A stretch of 42,346 nucleotides of DNA from Hungatella sp. UBA7603 (lineage in GTDB: Bacteria > Bacillota > Clostridia > Lachnospirales > Lachnospiraceae), in the NCBI GenBank assembly GCA_002478865.1, contig DLJZ01000009.1, forward strand, positions 1 through 42,346, given 5' to 3'. Under the pieces are notes generated by a model that was not told the origin of the DNA, ran no database searches, and was given only the letters and a program-made list of their open reading frames with translations. Shown here in pieces: positions 17,927 through 26,295 of the stretch (the first letter of the stretch is position 1; each line of letters opens with the position of its first letter). The translations under genes were made by a program, and so were the position numbers.

Positions 17927-19474
17927 CTACGCTTCCTTTCCGCTATCTGCCATGATGCATTTCATGATCTTTTCCTGAGATACTTCCGCTTTGGTCATCT
18001 CTCCGGATATACGGCCCTCACTAATTACATAAATCCGGTCACACGTTCCAATGACTTCTTCAAGCTCCGATGAAATTACAATGATGCCTTTTCCCGCCTT
18101 TGCCAAATCATTGATTACGCCATAGATCTCGTATTTGGCTCCGATGTCAATTCCTCTGGTTGGCTCATCTAAGATAAGTACATCTGGCTGGGTCAGCATC
18201 CATTTTGCAAGAACTACCTTTTGCTGGTTGCCACCGGAAAGGGAGCTGACCGTCTGATTGATGGAGGAAGCTTTTACGTTGATTCGTTTCTTATATTCCT
18301 CCGCTGCAAGAATCTCACTGTTTTTATTCACCACAGCATGTTTGGAAAAGAAGTTTTTAAGTGCTGCCAAGGTCATGTTACCTCTGACACTGTCTATTAA
18401 GATGAGACCATAGCTCTTTCGGTCCTCAGAAACATAAGCCAGCCGATTATTAATGGCATCCTGGACATTTTTAATGATTACCTGCTTTCCGTGAATGAAG
18501 ATGGAACCGCTTATTTTTTGCCCATAGGACTTTCCAAAAAGGCTCATGGCAAGCTCCGTACGCCCAGCTCCCATCAGTCCTGCAAAGCCTACCACTTCTC
18601 CGGCCTTTACATGAAAGGATACGTCTTTAATTACCTGTCTGTTTGGATCGTCAGAATGAAAGACATTCCAGTTATTTACCTCAAATATCCTTTCTCCGAT
18701 ATCACACGTTCTTACAGGGTAACGATTGGTCAGTTCTCTTCCTACCATCCCTTTTATAATACGGTCCTCGCTGATATCGTCTGTTCCCTTTACCAGGGTC
18801 TCTATGGTTTTTCCGTCTCTAATAACTGTGATGGAGTCGGCAACTGCACTGATTTCATTTAGCTTATGGGAAATCATGATACAAGTGATGCCCTGTTTTT
18901 TTAGCTCCTGCATAATAGATAAAAGGCGTTTGCTCTCCTCATCGTTTAGGGCCGCGGTTGGCTCATCTAAAATCAAAAGTTCCACCTGTTTTGCCATGGC
19001 TCTTGCTATTTCAATCAACTGCTGTTTCCCTACCCCTAGGGTGTTTACAGGATCATTTAAGTTTTCATTTTCCAGACCCACCTTTTTTAACATTTCCTGG
19101 GCTTTTTTATGAGTCTTTGTCCAGTCCACCACTCCTCTTATTTTCTTTTGCTCGTTTCCCAAAAAAACATTTTCTGCTATGGATAGGAATGGGCTGAGGG
19201 CCAGCTCCTGATGAATGATAACGATTCCCTTTGCCTCACTTTGCTTGATGGTATGAAACTGGCATACGCTTCCGTTGTATATAACATCTCCGCTGTAGGA
19301 GCCGTAGGAATAGACTCCCGAGAGTACATTCATGAGTGTGGATTTTCCTGCTCCATTTTCCCCGCACAGGGCATGGATTTCTCCTCGTTTCACCCTGATG
19401 TTTACGTCATCTAGGGCTTTCACTCCATAAAATTCTTTGGTGATGTGATTCATCTCCAATATATAATCGGACAT
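17927..19474 (-). CDS. Sugar ABC importer, tandem ATPase
   Basis: A 515-residue cytoplasmic ATPase with two fused nucleotide-binding domains. Domain 1 has Walker A GENGAGKST (about 38-46), a diverged signature region (LGVGKQQLIEIARAM) and Walker B LLILDEPTAALN. Domain 2 has the degenerate P-loop GLMGAGRTEL common in this family, LSGGNQQKVVLAKW and LILDEPTRGID. This asymmetric pair is the MglA/XylG/GguA layout. It lies between the binding protein (79 nt upstream) and permease (2 nt downstream). AAAGGAG precedes the ATG. Substrate choice is set by the binding protein. Confidence 0.93.
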   Translation of the reverse strand: MSDYILEMNHITKEFYGVKALDDVNIRVKRGEIHALCGENGAGKSTLMNVLSGVYSYGSYSGDVIYNGSVCQFHTIKQSEAKGIVIIHQELALSPFLSIAENVFLGNEQKKIRGVVDWTKTHKKAQEMLKKVGLENENLNDPVNTLGVGKQQLIEIARAMAKQVELLILDEPTAALNDEESKRLLSIMQELKKQGITCIMISHKLNEISAVADSITVIRDGKTIETLVKGTDDISEDRIIKGMVGRELTNRYPVRTCDIGERIFEVNNWNVFHSDDPNRQVIKDVSFHVKAGEVVGFAGLMGAGRTELAMSLFGKSYGQKISGSIFIHGKQVIIKNVQDAINNRLAYVSEDRKSYGLILIDSVRGNMTLAALKNFFSKHAVVNKNSEILAAEEYKKRINVKASSINQTVSSLSGGNQQKVVLAKWMLTQPDVLILDEPTRGIDIGAKYEIYGVINDLAKAGKGIIVISSELEEVIGTCDRIYVISEGRISGEMTKAEVSQEKIMKCIMADSGKEA

Positions 19475-19505
19475 CTTCCCAGCTCCTTTTCCTTCTTGTC
19501 TGTTA

Positions 19506-19541
19506 CAAAAACAGGCGGCCGCTCTCCCGCTGCCGCCTGTT
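19506..19541 (-). terminator. GC-rich intra-operon hairpin between binding protein and ATPase genes
   Basis: ACAGGCGGC (19511-19519) pairs with GCCGCCTGT (19532-19540), followed on the minus strand by four to five T. It sits 13 nt past the binding-protein stop. Such hairpins in importer operons commonly cause partial termination or protect the upstream mRNA, giving more binding protein than membrane complex. Confidence 0.7.
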
Positions 19542-19553
19542 CTTTCATGCTTG

Positions 19554-20732
19554 TTATTTGGACAACTGATCTTCGGTGTAATAGCCGCCGTCTACGATAA
19601 TCTTCTTATAATTATCCTTATCAACCGCTACCGGTGTGCAAAGATAAGAAGGTACGACAATCTTTCCATTGTTATACTGCTTGGTATCGTTGATCTCTGG
19701 CTCTGCGCCCTCTAACACGGCCTGAACCATCTTTACACATTTTTCTGCCAAAAGTCTTGTGTCTTTATAAATGGACATGGTCTGAAATCCTGAAATAATA
19801 TTTTTTGTTGCCATAAGCTCTGCATCCTGGCCAGTAACCAGTGGCCAATCAACTCCTACCTTATAGCCAGCTCCCTCAAGAGCTGCCTTGCAACCATAAG
19901 CAAAGCCGTCAAAGGCAGTAGCTGCGATATCCAGTTTCTTGTCTGCATAAAAGCCAGTTAAGTAGTTTTCGCAGTTTTGCTGAGCTGTTTCCTGAGACCA
20001 GCGAAGAATGCAGGTGTCTTCAAAGGAGGTACGGCCGGATTCACATTTCAGTGTGCCGTCATCTAGGTATGGCTTTAATACTTCCATTAATCCGTTATAG
20101 AGGAACAAAGCGTTGTTATCATCTGGAGAACCCATAAAGAATTCAATGGTATAGGACTTTCCATCTGCTTTTGCTTTATCAAGCTGTTTTGTTTCTTTTA
20201 TGTATTCACCAATCGCGGTTCCAACTCCTTTATTATCAAAGGTTGCATAATAAGAAACTGCATCTGTATCCATAAGGAGACGGTCATAGGCAACAATGGG
20301 AATGCCTGCTTTTTTCGCCTGCTCTTCTACGTTGACAAGGGCTGAGGAGTCAATGGAGGCGATTACCAGACATTTCACACCGGAAGCAATCATATTTTCA
20401 ATCTGGGAAACCTGCATCTGTACATCGTCTTCTGCATACTGCAGATCTACTTCGTAACCAAGTGCTTCAAGCTGCTTTTTCATGTTTGCACCGTCATTGA
20501 TCCAGCGCTCTGAGGACTGGGTCGGCATGGCGACACCAACCTTGCCCCCTTTTTCTGCTGATTTTGTTGCTTCTGTGACTGCTTTTTGTGTGGCATCTTC
20601 TGACTTTGCAACCGTGGTCGTTTCCTCTTTGACTGCTGCTGTCGTTGCTGCTGCTTTCGATCCTCCGCAGCCTGACAACGTAGATACTACCAGCATAGCC
20701 CCCATAATTACACTTAAAATCCTTCGTTTCAT
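19554..20732 (-). CDS. Sugar ABC importer, substrate-binding lipoprotein (ChvE-like)
   Basis: A 392-residue exported binding protein. The signal peptide ends in the lipobox LSGCG (Cys 22), so it should be lipid-anchored outside the membrane. A Thr/Ala/Glu-rich linker runs to about residue 60. The type I periplasmic-binding fold then starts GGKVGVAMPTQSSERWINDG, with IENMIASGVKCLVIASIDSS, IPIVAYDRL and ATAFDGFAYG blocks typical of ChvE/XylF proteins. The ATG has AGGAGGGG about 8 nt upstream. It is the first gene of the operon and should be the most expressed. Exact sugar is not decided by sequence; the AraR-like gene in the operon points to arabinose or a related pentose or hexose. Confidence 0.92.
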   Translation of the reverse strand: MKRRILSVIMGAMLVVSTLSGCGGSKAAATTAAVKEETTTVAKSEDATQKAVTEATKSAEKGGKVGVAMPTQSSERWINDGANMKKQLEALGYEVDLQYAEDDVQMQVSQIENMIASGVKCLVIASIDSSALVNVEEQAKKAGIPIVAYDRLLMDTDAVSYYATFDNKGVGTAIGEYIKETKQLDKAKADGKSYTIEFFMGSPDDNNALFLYNGLMEVLKPYLDDGTLKCESGRTSFEDTCILRWSQETAQQNCENYLTGFYADKKLDIAATAFDGFAYGCKAALEGAGYKVGVDWPLVTGQDAELMATKNIISGFQTMSIYKDTRLLAEKCVKMVQAVLEGAEPEINDTKQYNNGKIVVPSYLCTPVAVDKDNYKKIIVDGGYYTEDQLSK

Positions 20733-20756
20733 AACGATGTACCCCTCCTATGACTT

Positions 20757-20772
20757 TTTTGTATATACAATT
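20757..20772. promoter_or_regulatory. Putative AraR operator next to the sugar importer start
   Basis: TTGTATATACAA (20759-20770) is a perfect 12-bp palindrome with A/T flanks, matching the form of the Bacillus AraR operator (ATTTGTNCGTACAAAT). It lies 26 nt upstream of the binding-protein ATG, where bound repressor would block transcript elongation. The AraR-like gene sits in the same operon. Confidence 0.6.
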
Positions 20773-20966
20773 TACGTTCTTCGTAAAATTGCTACCCAAT
20801 GGATTTCACGCTTCTTGTCTCTACCCACGTTATATTATGATTCCAATTTTTCATTTATACCTGGTAGTTCCAAAATACTTTGTTGGATTTGTATGTTTTT
20901 TTCCGGATTTTTTTTAGCTCTGCCATGATACTGTCTGTACCAATTACTTTTTTGTAAATCATAAAG

Positions 20967-20978
20967 TTGTCTATACAA
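20967..20978. promoter_or_regulatory. Second putative AraR operator
   Basis: TTGTCTATACAA differs from the promoter-proximal palindrome by one base. The centres of the two are 208 bp apart, close to a whole number of helical turns, which would allow one repressor assembly to bridge both. Confidence is lower than for the proximal site because the match is imperfect and the region is AT-rich. Confidence 0.45.
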
Positions 20979-21023
20979 GGAGCTGGAACAGGGTTAGTGG
21001 TATAAACCTTTTGGGCACAAGAA

Positions 21024-21045
21024 AGAGTCTGACTTGTCAGACTCT
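21024..21045 (-). terminator. Second hairpin behind trmL
   Basis: AGAGTCTGAC and GTCAGACTCT form a perfect 10-bp inverted repeat with a 2-nt centre. On the minus strand the stem is followed by TTTCTTG. It backs up the larger hairpin at 21060-21113. Confidence 0.6.
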
Positions 21046-21054
21046 GGCGCTATA

Positions 21055-21113
21055 AAATAAAAATGCGCTCTTTACTGACTGGCGCAAAGCGCTGACTCAG
21101 TAAAAAACGCATT
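21055..21113 (-). terminator. Terminator of the lrp-aminotransferase-trmL operon
   Basis: Nested pairing: AATGCG/CGCATT on the outside, TTTACTGA/TCAGTAAA inside and GGCGC/GCGCT at the tip. On the minus strand the stem ends GCGCATTTTTATTTTAT, a good T-run. It begins about 19 nt past the trmL stop. Confidence 0.8.
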
Positions 21114-21131
21114 CTAATTTCGATCAATTTC

Positions 21132-21629
21132 TTATGATTCTTCCCAGTGCAGTGTGTGAAGCTCTCCCTGCATGGTCATATGTTCAAATCCATTCTGTTT
21201 TAATGCCTCATAAAGCACGATGGAAACGGAATTGGAAAGGTTTAAGGAACGAACGTCTCCCCACATGGGAATCCGGATACAACGGTCCTGGTTGTCTAAA
21301 AGGATTTCCTCCGGTATTCCGGCGCTTTCCTTTCCAAACATCAAATAGTCGTTTGGCTCGTAAGCTACATCAGAATAAACATGAAGTCCCTTTGTGGTTG
21401 CCATATATATCTTCGCACCAGGATTTCTATCCAGGAAATCCTGAAAATCACTGTATACGGTTATATCTAGCTTATCCCAGTAATCCAGTCCTGCTCGCTT
21501 GATTAACTTGTCATTAAGTCGAAATCCCAATGGCTCGATTAAGTGAAGCTTTGTGTCTGTTGCAACACAGGTCCGCCCGATATTGCCAGTATTTGCTGGC
21601 ATCTCTGGCTCTAATAATACAATATTCAT
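21132..21629 (-). CDS. trmL: tRNA (cytidine/uridine-34-2'-O)-methyltransferase
   Basis: A 165-residue SPOUT methyltransferase that methylates the ribose of the wobble base in tRNA-Leu isoacceptors (known for TrmL). The three SpoU motifs are present: NTGNIGRT (12-19), FGKESAGIP (about 101-109) and IPMWGDVRSLNLSNSVSIVL (about 121-140), which form the knot and bind SAM. Length is the family's usual 155-165. The start is the ATG at 21629, with AGGAAGG about 8 nt upstream; a TTG at 21650 lies inside the aminotransferase gene. It is 4 nt behind the aminotransferase stop and is the last gene of that operon. Confidence 0.93.
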   Translation of the reverse strand: MNIVLLEPEMPANTGNIGRTCVATDTKLHLIEPLGFRLNDKLIKRAGLDYWDKLDITVYSDFQDFLDRNPGAKIYMATTKGLHVYSDVAYEPNDYLMFGKESAGIPEEILLDNQDRCIRIPMWGDVRSLNLSNSVSIVLYEALKQNGFEHMTMQGELHTLHWEES

Positions 21630-21633
21630 TATG

Positions 21634-22803
21634 TTATGCCTTCCTGTCAAGATTCTTTACAAAGCGGTCCATTCGGCTTAATGCCTCCTTTAAGTTCTTT
21701 AAGGAGTATGCATAGGAAATACGAAGAAACCCTTCTCCGCAGTCGCCAAATGCAGTACCAGGAACAACCGCTACTTTTTCTTCCCGCAAAAGCCTGGTGG
21801 CAAACTCATCTGAAGTCATGCCAAACCGCTTGATGCTGGGGAATAAATAAAAAGCGCCATGAGGCTCAAAACATTCTAAGCCCATCTCTTTGAATGCATG
21901 GACCAGATAACGTCTTCTCTGGTCGTAGGATTCTCTCATTACCTGAACATCCTTATCTCCATCTCGAAGGGCAGCCACTGCTGCATACTGACTGGCAGTC
22001 GGAGCGCACATAATCGCAAACTGATGAATCTTTAGCATTTGCTCTAAAATTACTCTCGGAGCTGTGGCATAACCAAGACGCCAGCCGGTCATCGCATAGG
22101 ATTTTGAAAATCCATTGATAAGCACGGTCCGGTCCCTCATTCCAGGGAAGGAGGCGATGGTGGTATGATCTCCACCATAGGTTAGCTCTGCATAAATCTC
22201 ATCGGAAATGACGAATAAGTCCTTTTCAATCACAACCTCAACGATATCTTTTAATTCCTCTGCCGTCATAACCGCACCTGTAGGGTTATTGGGGAAAGGA
22301 AGTATGAGAATCTTTGTCTTTGGCGTTATCTTTTCCAGAAGTTTTTGCTTTGTTAGTTTAAACTGGTCCTTTTCGTCTAAGTCAATGGTCACTGGCACTC
22401 CATTGGCTAGGATGGTACAGGGCACATAGGAGACATAGCTGGGCTGAGGAATTAACACTTCGTCTCCAGGATTTAACATGGCACGAAGAGCAATATCAAT
22501 GGCCTCACTTCCGCCTACGGTAACGATAACCTCATGCTCTGGATCGTAAGTGACTTCAAAACGTCTGCTTAAATAGCTGGAAATCTCAACTTTCAATTCC
22601 TTAAGTCCAGCATTGGAGGTATAGAAGGTACGTCCTTTTTCAAGGGAATAAATACCTTCCTCTCTGATATGCCATGGTGTGTCAAAATCTGGTTCACCTA
22701 CTCCTAAGGATATGGCGTCCTTCATCTCACTGACGATATCAAAGAATTTTCGGATTCCAGAAGAGGGAATCTCTACGATACGGTCTGATAATGGATTTCT
22801 CAC
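21634..22803 (-). CDS. PLP-dependent class I/II aminotransferase
   Basis: A 389-residue fold-type I aminotransferase. The PLP lysine is K234 in GFSKSYAMTGWRLGY; PNNPTGA (171-177) and SDEIYAEL (200-207) supply the Asn and Asp that hold the cofactor, and RISYAY near the C-terminus carries the substrate-carboxylate Arg. It resembles PatA/aspartate-type enzymes; the exact amino acid is not evident. The start is GTG at 22803, overlapping the TGA of the Lrp gene (GTGA), so the two are translationally coupled. This Lrp-aminotransferase pairing is common in Firmicutes and suggests control by an amino acid. Confidence 0.92.
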   Translation of the reverse strand: MRNPLSDRIVEIPSSGIRKFFDIVSEMKDAISLGVGEPDFDTPWHIREEGIYSLEKGRTFYTSNAGLKELKVEISSYLSRRFEVTYDPEHEVIVTVGGSEAIDIALRAMLNPGDEVLIPQPSYVSYVPCTILANGVPVTIDLDEKDQFKLTKQKLLEKITPKTKILILPFPNNPTGAVMTAEELKDIVEVVIEKDLFVISDEIYAELTYGGDHTTIASFPGMRDRTVLINGFSKSYAMTGWRLGYATAPRVILEQMLKIHQFAIMCAPTASQYAAVAALRDGDKDVQVMRESYDQRRRYLVHAFKEMGLECFEPHGAFYLFPSIKRFGMTSDEFATRLLREEKVAVVPGTAFGDCGEGFLRISYAYSLKNLKEALSRMDRFVKNLDRKA

Positions 22804-23282
22804 GGCGTAATCAACATCCTTTCATCCGGTGTCTCTTCTGCAAGGACAGTTCCGTGGTCCTTGTATTTCTTAAGGACAAAATGAGTGGCTGTGCTGAGTA
22901 CGGATTCCATTGGAGATAGCTTTTCTGATACGAACTGAGCCACCTGTCTCATGGTTTTCCCCTCAATAAAAACGGTAAAATCAAAAGAACCAGACATCAG
23001 GTATACGGCGTTCACTTCATTGTACTGATAAATCCGTTCCGCAATCTTATCAAATCCCATACCTCTTTGTGGCGTTACCTTTACCTCGATTAAAGCGACT
23101 ACTTTCTCATCGCTGGTGTTGTCCCAATTAATTAAAGTATGGTATCCACAGATGATATGCTCTTTTTCCATTTCAGCGATTTCATTGGCAATGGCGGTTT
23201 CGTTTTCTCCTAAGAGTACGGCAAGATCTTTTAAATCAATCCTGCTATTTTTTTCAATAATCGCCAATATCTTTTCCCTCAT
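22800..23282 (-). CDS. Lrp/AsnC-family transcriptional regulator
   Basis: A 160-residue regulator. The N-terminal helix-turn-helix (about 1-55) reads MREKILAIIEKNSRIDLKDL, then AVLLGENETAIANEIAEME. The C-terminal ligand-binding (RAM) domain reads VVALIEVKVTPQRGMGFDKI and NAVYLMSGSFDFTVFIEG. The ATG at 23282 is preferred: GGAGG lies 7 nt upstream, while the upstream in-frame starts overlap that site. It is first in an operon with the aminotransferase, which it probably regulates in response to an amino acid. No operator was assigned. Confidence 0.92.
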   Translation of the reverse strand: MREKILAIIEKNSRIDLKDLAVLLGENETAIANEIAEMEKEHIICGYHTLINWDNTSDEKVVALIEVKVTPQRGMGFDKIAERIYQYNEVNAVYLMSGSFDFTVFIEGKTMRQVAQFVSEKLSPMESVLSTATHFVLKKYKDHGTVLAEETPDERMLITP

Positions 23283-23315
23283 ATCCATACCTCCGATGAT
23301 CATCTCTTCAAATTA

Positions 23316-23882
23316 TCATTCCATAACTTTATATCGCTCATCCGTTGTGGGCCGGTCAAGATATCCTACGCCCTCTCCGTGATCTATGATTCTTCCGATG
23401 CCTTTCGTCACCTTGCCGATTACAGCACCGTGAATTCCATTTTCCTTCATAACCTCTAAAAGATCGGCTCCATTGTCCGCTGTCAGCAGCAAACAACTTT
23501 TAGAAAAAAGGCGGTACGGGTTTAAGTCGTACCGCTCACATAGTTCAATGGTTTCCTGCTTAACGGGAATCCGCCGAAGATAAAAGCGGATGCCTGTCAT
23601 ATAGGCTCCAGACAAGTCCCAAAGGGTCTTAAAGATTCCACCTTCTCCAGAAAGCTCCCACTCTGTGGCACCCCACTGTTTCAGGGCTTCATAATCATAT
23701 GTGGGTTCCTTGCTTTCCTGATCCAGTATCCGCTCTATATAATCGTTTGAGAACCACTGATTCAGTTCTTCTTTTTTGTATCTGGCAATTTGAATGGTGC
23801 CGGAAAGACCAGCATATCCAGCCACCACCAAATCCTGTCCAGGTCTTATAATTCCTGTATTCTCTCGTTCAATACGTCTCAT
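23316..23882 (-). CDS. Stand-alone AIR-synthase (PurM/HypE) C-terminal-like domain protein
   Basis: A 188-residue protein. The segment GGIFKTLWDLSGAYMTGIRF with LRRIPVKQETIELCERYDLN and NPYRLFSKSCLLLTADNG follows the C-terminal half of PurM/HypE-type proteins, where this half binds substrate. The N-terminal ATP-binding half of those enzymes is absent; residues 1-60 (GQDLVVAGYAGLSGTIQIAR) instead resemble the AIR-synthase-related family found in clostridia. It is not a purine enzyme by itself. It lies 12 nt after the VanW gene and 33 nt before the Lrp gene, all on the minus strand. Function unknown. Confidence 0.75.
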   Translation of the reverse strand: MRRIERENTGIIRPGQDLVVAGYAGLSGTIQIARYKKEELNQWFSNDYIERILDQESKEPTYDYEALKQWGATEWELSGEGGIFKTLWDLSGAYMTGIRFYLRRIPVKQETIELCERYDLNPYRLFSKSCLLLTADNGADLLEVMKENGIHGAVIGKVTKGIGRIIDHGEGVGYLDRPTTDERYKVME

Positions 23883-23894
23883 GGTCCTATCCGC

Positions 23895-25382
23895 CTACAT
23901 TCCTGGTCCCTGTGGAACAACATCTTCTCCTGGAAATACTTCCTGCGAAGGAGGTGCTGTTTCTGCCGGCTGAGTGGATGGTTCCACGGTTTGATGTGTC
24001 TCCTGAGGCAATGTCTGTTCTGGAACTGGAGTCACAGAGGCTGGTGCTGCAGGCCCTACTTTTATAATGGCCTTCGATGGGTTGTAAGTATCGGTATGAA
24101 GTATCTCCCGACTTTGCTCTACGCCATTTAAATAAACAACCTTCCAAAGTCTTGACTTAATTCCAGTGTGAGCAGACTGTACCTGCTTTCTGCTTCCAGG
24201 TGCCATAGCAGGATCCACCACTTCTTTTGGTGCTCCAGGATCCGTAACACTTAAGGTCTCGGAAACAAAATCAAAGGTACGATTTGCGGGCCTTGTCTCT
24301 TTGCCGTAGATCGTAAAGGTTATGGTCTTTCCAGACGTGTATCCTTCAATATAAATCGGTGTGCTATAATTGTTTGTGAACTTTAGATCCTTATAAGTTC
24401 CTGCAATGGCAGCATCCTGAGAAGGTTTTACATAGCCTACTACCATGGAATGGTTCTGTCTCTGCGCCACTAATAGCTCTGCTCTTAATACGGCATTGTA
24501 AAGAGTGGTGGATATCTGGCAGACGCCACCTCCCACACTATCTACAACCTGACCGTTTTCATAGGCAGAGGCAGTGGCGTATCCGTTGGAAACGGTAAAG
24601 GGATGCATGCATTCGTAACCAGATAAGGTCTCTCCTGGCATGAGGACTCGGGTATTGATTTTTGAAGATCCTACCTTAAGATTTGTTGATCTGGATGCAC
24701 CACTTGAAGAAAAGCTGGTTGAGAAAGTTCCCAGGATATCATTTATAGTGGATAAGGCTTCTGTGGTAATGGCTGGATTCACATCGGAAACAGTTGCATT
24801 TGCAGTTACCGGTTTGGAAAGTCCATTTGCCAGTGCCGCATTCAAGGCGTCTTTCGTCGCTTTGATGTCCACGTTTTTACCAGTCACCGATGGAGTTACC
24901 GTAAAAGCACCGTTGGCGCGAATAATAGAAGCGTTCTGTGGTTCTACTATAGCAGAAGCACACTTTTCGTTTATGAAGGCTTCCAGTCTTCCATCGTCAA
25001 GGGCAGTTTCCAAGGGTATGATTACATGATTCTTTTCAATATCTTTTTTATTCAGATATCGCTTGATCAAATTGCCGCCCTGCCAGGCGGATGCGGCCTG
25101 GTTTACTGCTTCAGGGTTGCTCCAGTGAAATCCCAGTTCTTTTGCAGTTGTTTCCATTGGCTGCCCGTCAACCACCAGGGTGATCTTTTGGCTTTCCATC
25201 TGGCCAACCAAATCCTGAATCTTTTTATTGGCTTCTTCTTCCGTCATACCGCCTAAATTATACTCTCCTACATAGATTCCATCCGGGAGTGTATCAGCCA
25301 TTGCATATACTGGAGAGAGAAGTCCAATTCCTGCTGCCAGCAAAACTGCTGCAATGGTTATGGACAACGTTTTCTTTTTCAT
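23895..25382 (-). CDS. Exported VanW-family protein with peptidoglycan-binding-like repeats
   Basis: A 495-residue exported protein. A signal or anchor segment covers about residues 5-30. PG_binding_4-type repeats (YVGEYNLGGMTEEEANKKI and similar) cover about 35-200. The VanW core follows at about 215-360, with NLKVGSSKINTRVLMPGETL and GGGVCQISTTLYNAVLRAEL. A G5-like segment (about 375-440) and a Pro/Gln/Thr/Glu-rich low-complexity tail close it. This layout matches Bacillus YoaR and clostridial homologues at the cell wall; VanW's own activity is unknown. The second of two near ATGs (25382) is preferred because GAGG is 7 nt upstream; 25388 is the alternative. Confidence 0.88.
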   Translation of the reverse strand: MKKKTLSITIAAVLLAAGIGLLSPVYAMADTLPDGIYVGEYNLGGMTEEEANKKIQDLVGQMESQKITLVVDGQPMETTAKELGFHWSNPEAVNQAASAWQGGNLIKRYLNKKDIEKNHVIIPLETALDDGRLEAFINEKCASAIVEPQNASIIRANGAFTVTPSVTGKNVDIKATKDALNAALANGLSKPVTANATVSDVNPAITTEALSTINDILGTFSTSFSSSGASRSTNLKVGSSKINTRVLMPGETLSGYECMHPFTVSNGYATASAYENGQVVDSVGGGVCQISTTLYNAVLRAELLVAQRQNHSMVVGYVKPSQDAAIAGTYKDLKFTNNYSTPIYIEGYTSGKTITFTIYGKETRPANRTFDFVSETLSVTDPGAPKEVVDPAMAPGSRKQVQSAHTGIKSRLWKVVYLNGVEQSREILHTDTYNPSKAIIKVGPAAPASVTPVPEQTLPQETHQTVEPSTQPAETAPPSQEVFPGEDVVPQGPGM

Positions 25383-25434
25383 ATTCATTCCTCATGCTCT
25401 ACTGTGTCTGTATGATGTGGCGAACCCCCAATGC

Positions 25435-25545
25435 TTAGAATCTCATCATGATTGGAAGTATCATAGAAATAATCAATAATACTACGACTGCGATTAAAAC
25501 GATTGACATAAATTTCTTATTGTTTTTATTGTTAAAGTTTATCAT
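25435..25545 (-). CDS. 36-residue single-pass membrane peptide
   Basis: A short gene with AGAGGTGATAG ending 4 nt before the ATG. The product begins MINFNNKNNKKFMSIVLIAV and ends SMILPIMMRF. A polar Asn/Lys-rich N-terminus of about 12 residues precedes one hydrophobic helix of about 20 residues, so it should sit in the membrane with the N-terminus inside. It fits tightly between the exonuclease gene (16 nt upstream) and the VanW gene (52 nt downstream). Short proteins of this K/N-rich plus helix type are seen in many Firmicutes; the function is unknown to me. Confidence 0.65.
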   Translation of the reverse strand: MINFNNKNNKKFMSIVLIAVVVLLIISMILPIMMRF

Positions 25546-25561
25546 AATGCTATCACCTCTC

Positions 25562-26269
25562 TTATATTCTTCCGTACTGTGCTATGATTTTATCCGTGAT
25601 TCTTGATATTTCATTTCTGGATAAATGATCCGTTTGCGCAGATAAAACTATTTTATGATATTTTAATAAATCCTGCAAGTGTTCTTTTTGCCTTTTTGAG
25701 GCAGGTTGTTCCCTTTTTACCTTATAAATCAAAGCATGCAGGTCAAAAGCTTCTGGATCCTGACTTTCAAATTGCTTTCCTATCTCCTGATACAAGTGAT
25801 GAGCGGCCAAACAATCCGATAGCGCACGGTGACTTTGCTCTGGCTTAATCCCAAAATATTCACAAGCTGCCTTTAAATTTTTTTTCTCTTCTGGGGGCAT
25901 AAAACTTCTTGCCAGCTTTAAGGTATCAATACCTTGACGCTCAAAGCCTTTGCCTTCATTGACTGCTGCTCGTTTTAAAAAACTAAAATCAAAAATCACA
26001 TGATGTCCCAAAATAGGAAGCTTTTTAGAAAATTCCAGGAAGTCCCCGATAACTGTGCTAATTCCTGGTGCCGACTGGGTCTGCCGGTCCGTAATGCCAG
26101 TCAGGGCTTTGACGTGTCCTTCCAGCTTTCTGTAGGGATTTACAAAGGTTTCATAGCGTGCCGTTATGACTCCGTCGATCACGCGAACCGCACCGATTTC
26201 AATGATCCTATCCATCTTGGGATCAAGACCCGTCGTCTCTAAATCTACTGCAATATAAGATGAAACCAT
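25562..26269 (-). CDS. DnaQ-like 3'-5' exonuclease (DEDDh)
   Basis: A 235-residue nuclease. ExoI is AVDLETTGL with D9 and E11, ExoII is HHVIFDFSFL and ExoIII is HRALSDCLAAHHLY, giving the DEDDh set of metal ligands and the catalytic His. The domain resembles the epsilon/PolC exonuclease and RNase T group. Residues about 185-235 form an extra helical region (KRQKEHLQDLLKYHKIVLS) not needed for catalysis. It is too short to be a polymerase and could act in repair or nucleic-acid turnover. It is 26 nt behind endonuclease III, which supports a repair role. Confidence 0.9.
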   Translation of the reverse strand: MVSSYIAVDLETTGLDPKMDRIIEIGAVRVIDGVITARYETFVNPYRKLEGHVKALTGITDRQTQSAPGISTVIGDFLEFSKKLPILGHHVIFDFSFLKRAAVNEGKGFERQGIDTLKLARSFMPPEEKKNLKAACEYFGIKPEQSHRALSDCLAAHHLYQEIGKQFESQDPEAFDLHALIYKVKREQPASKRQKEHLQDLLKYHKIVLSAQTDHLSRNEISRITDKIIAQYGRI

Positions 26270-26295
26270 ATGTTCCTTCCCCTCTCCTAGAATCG

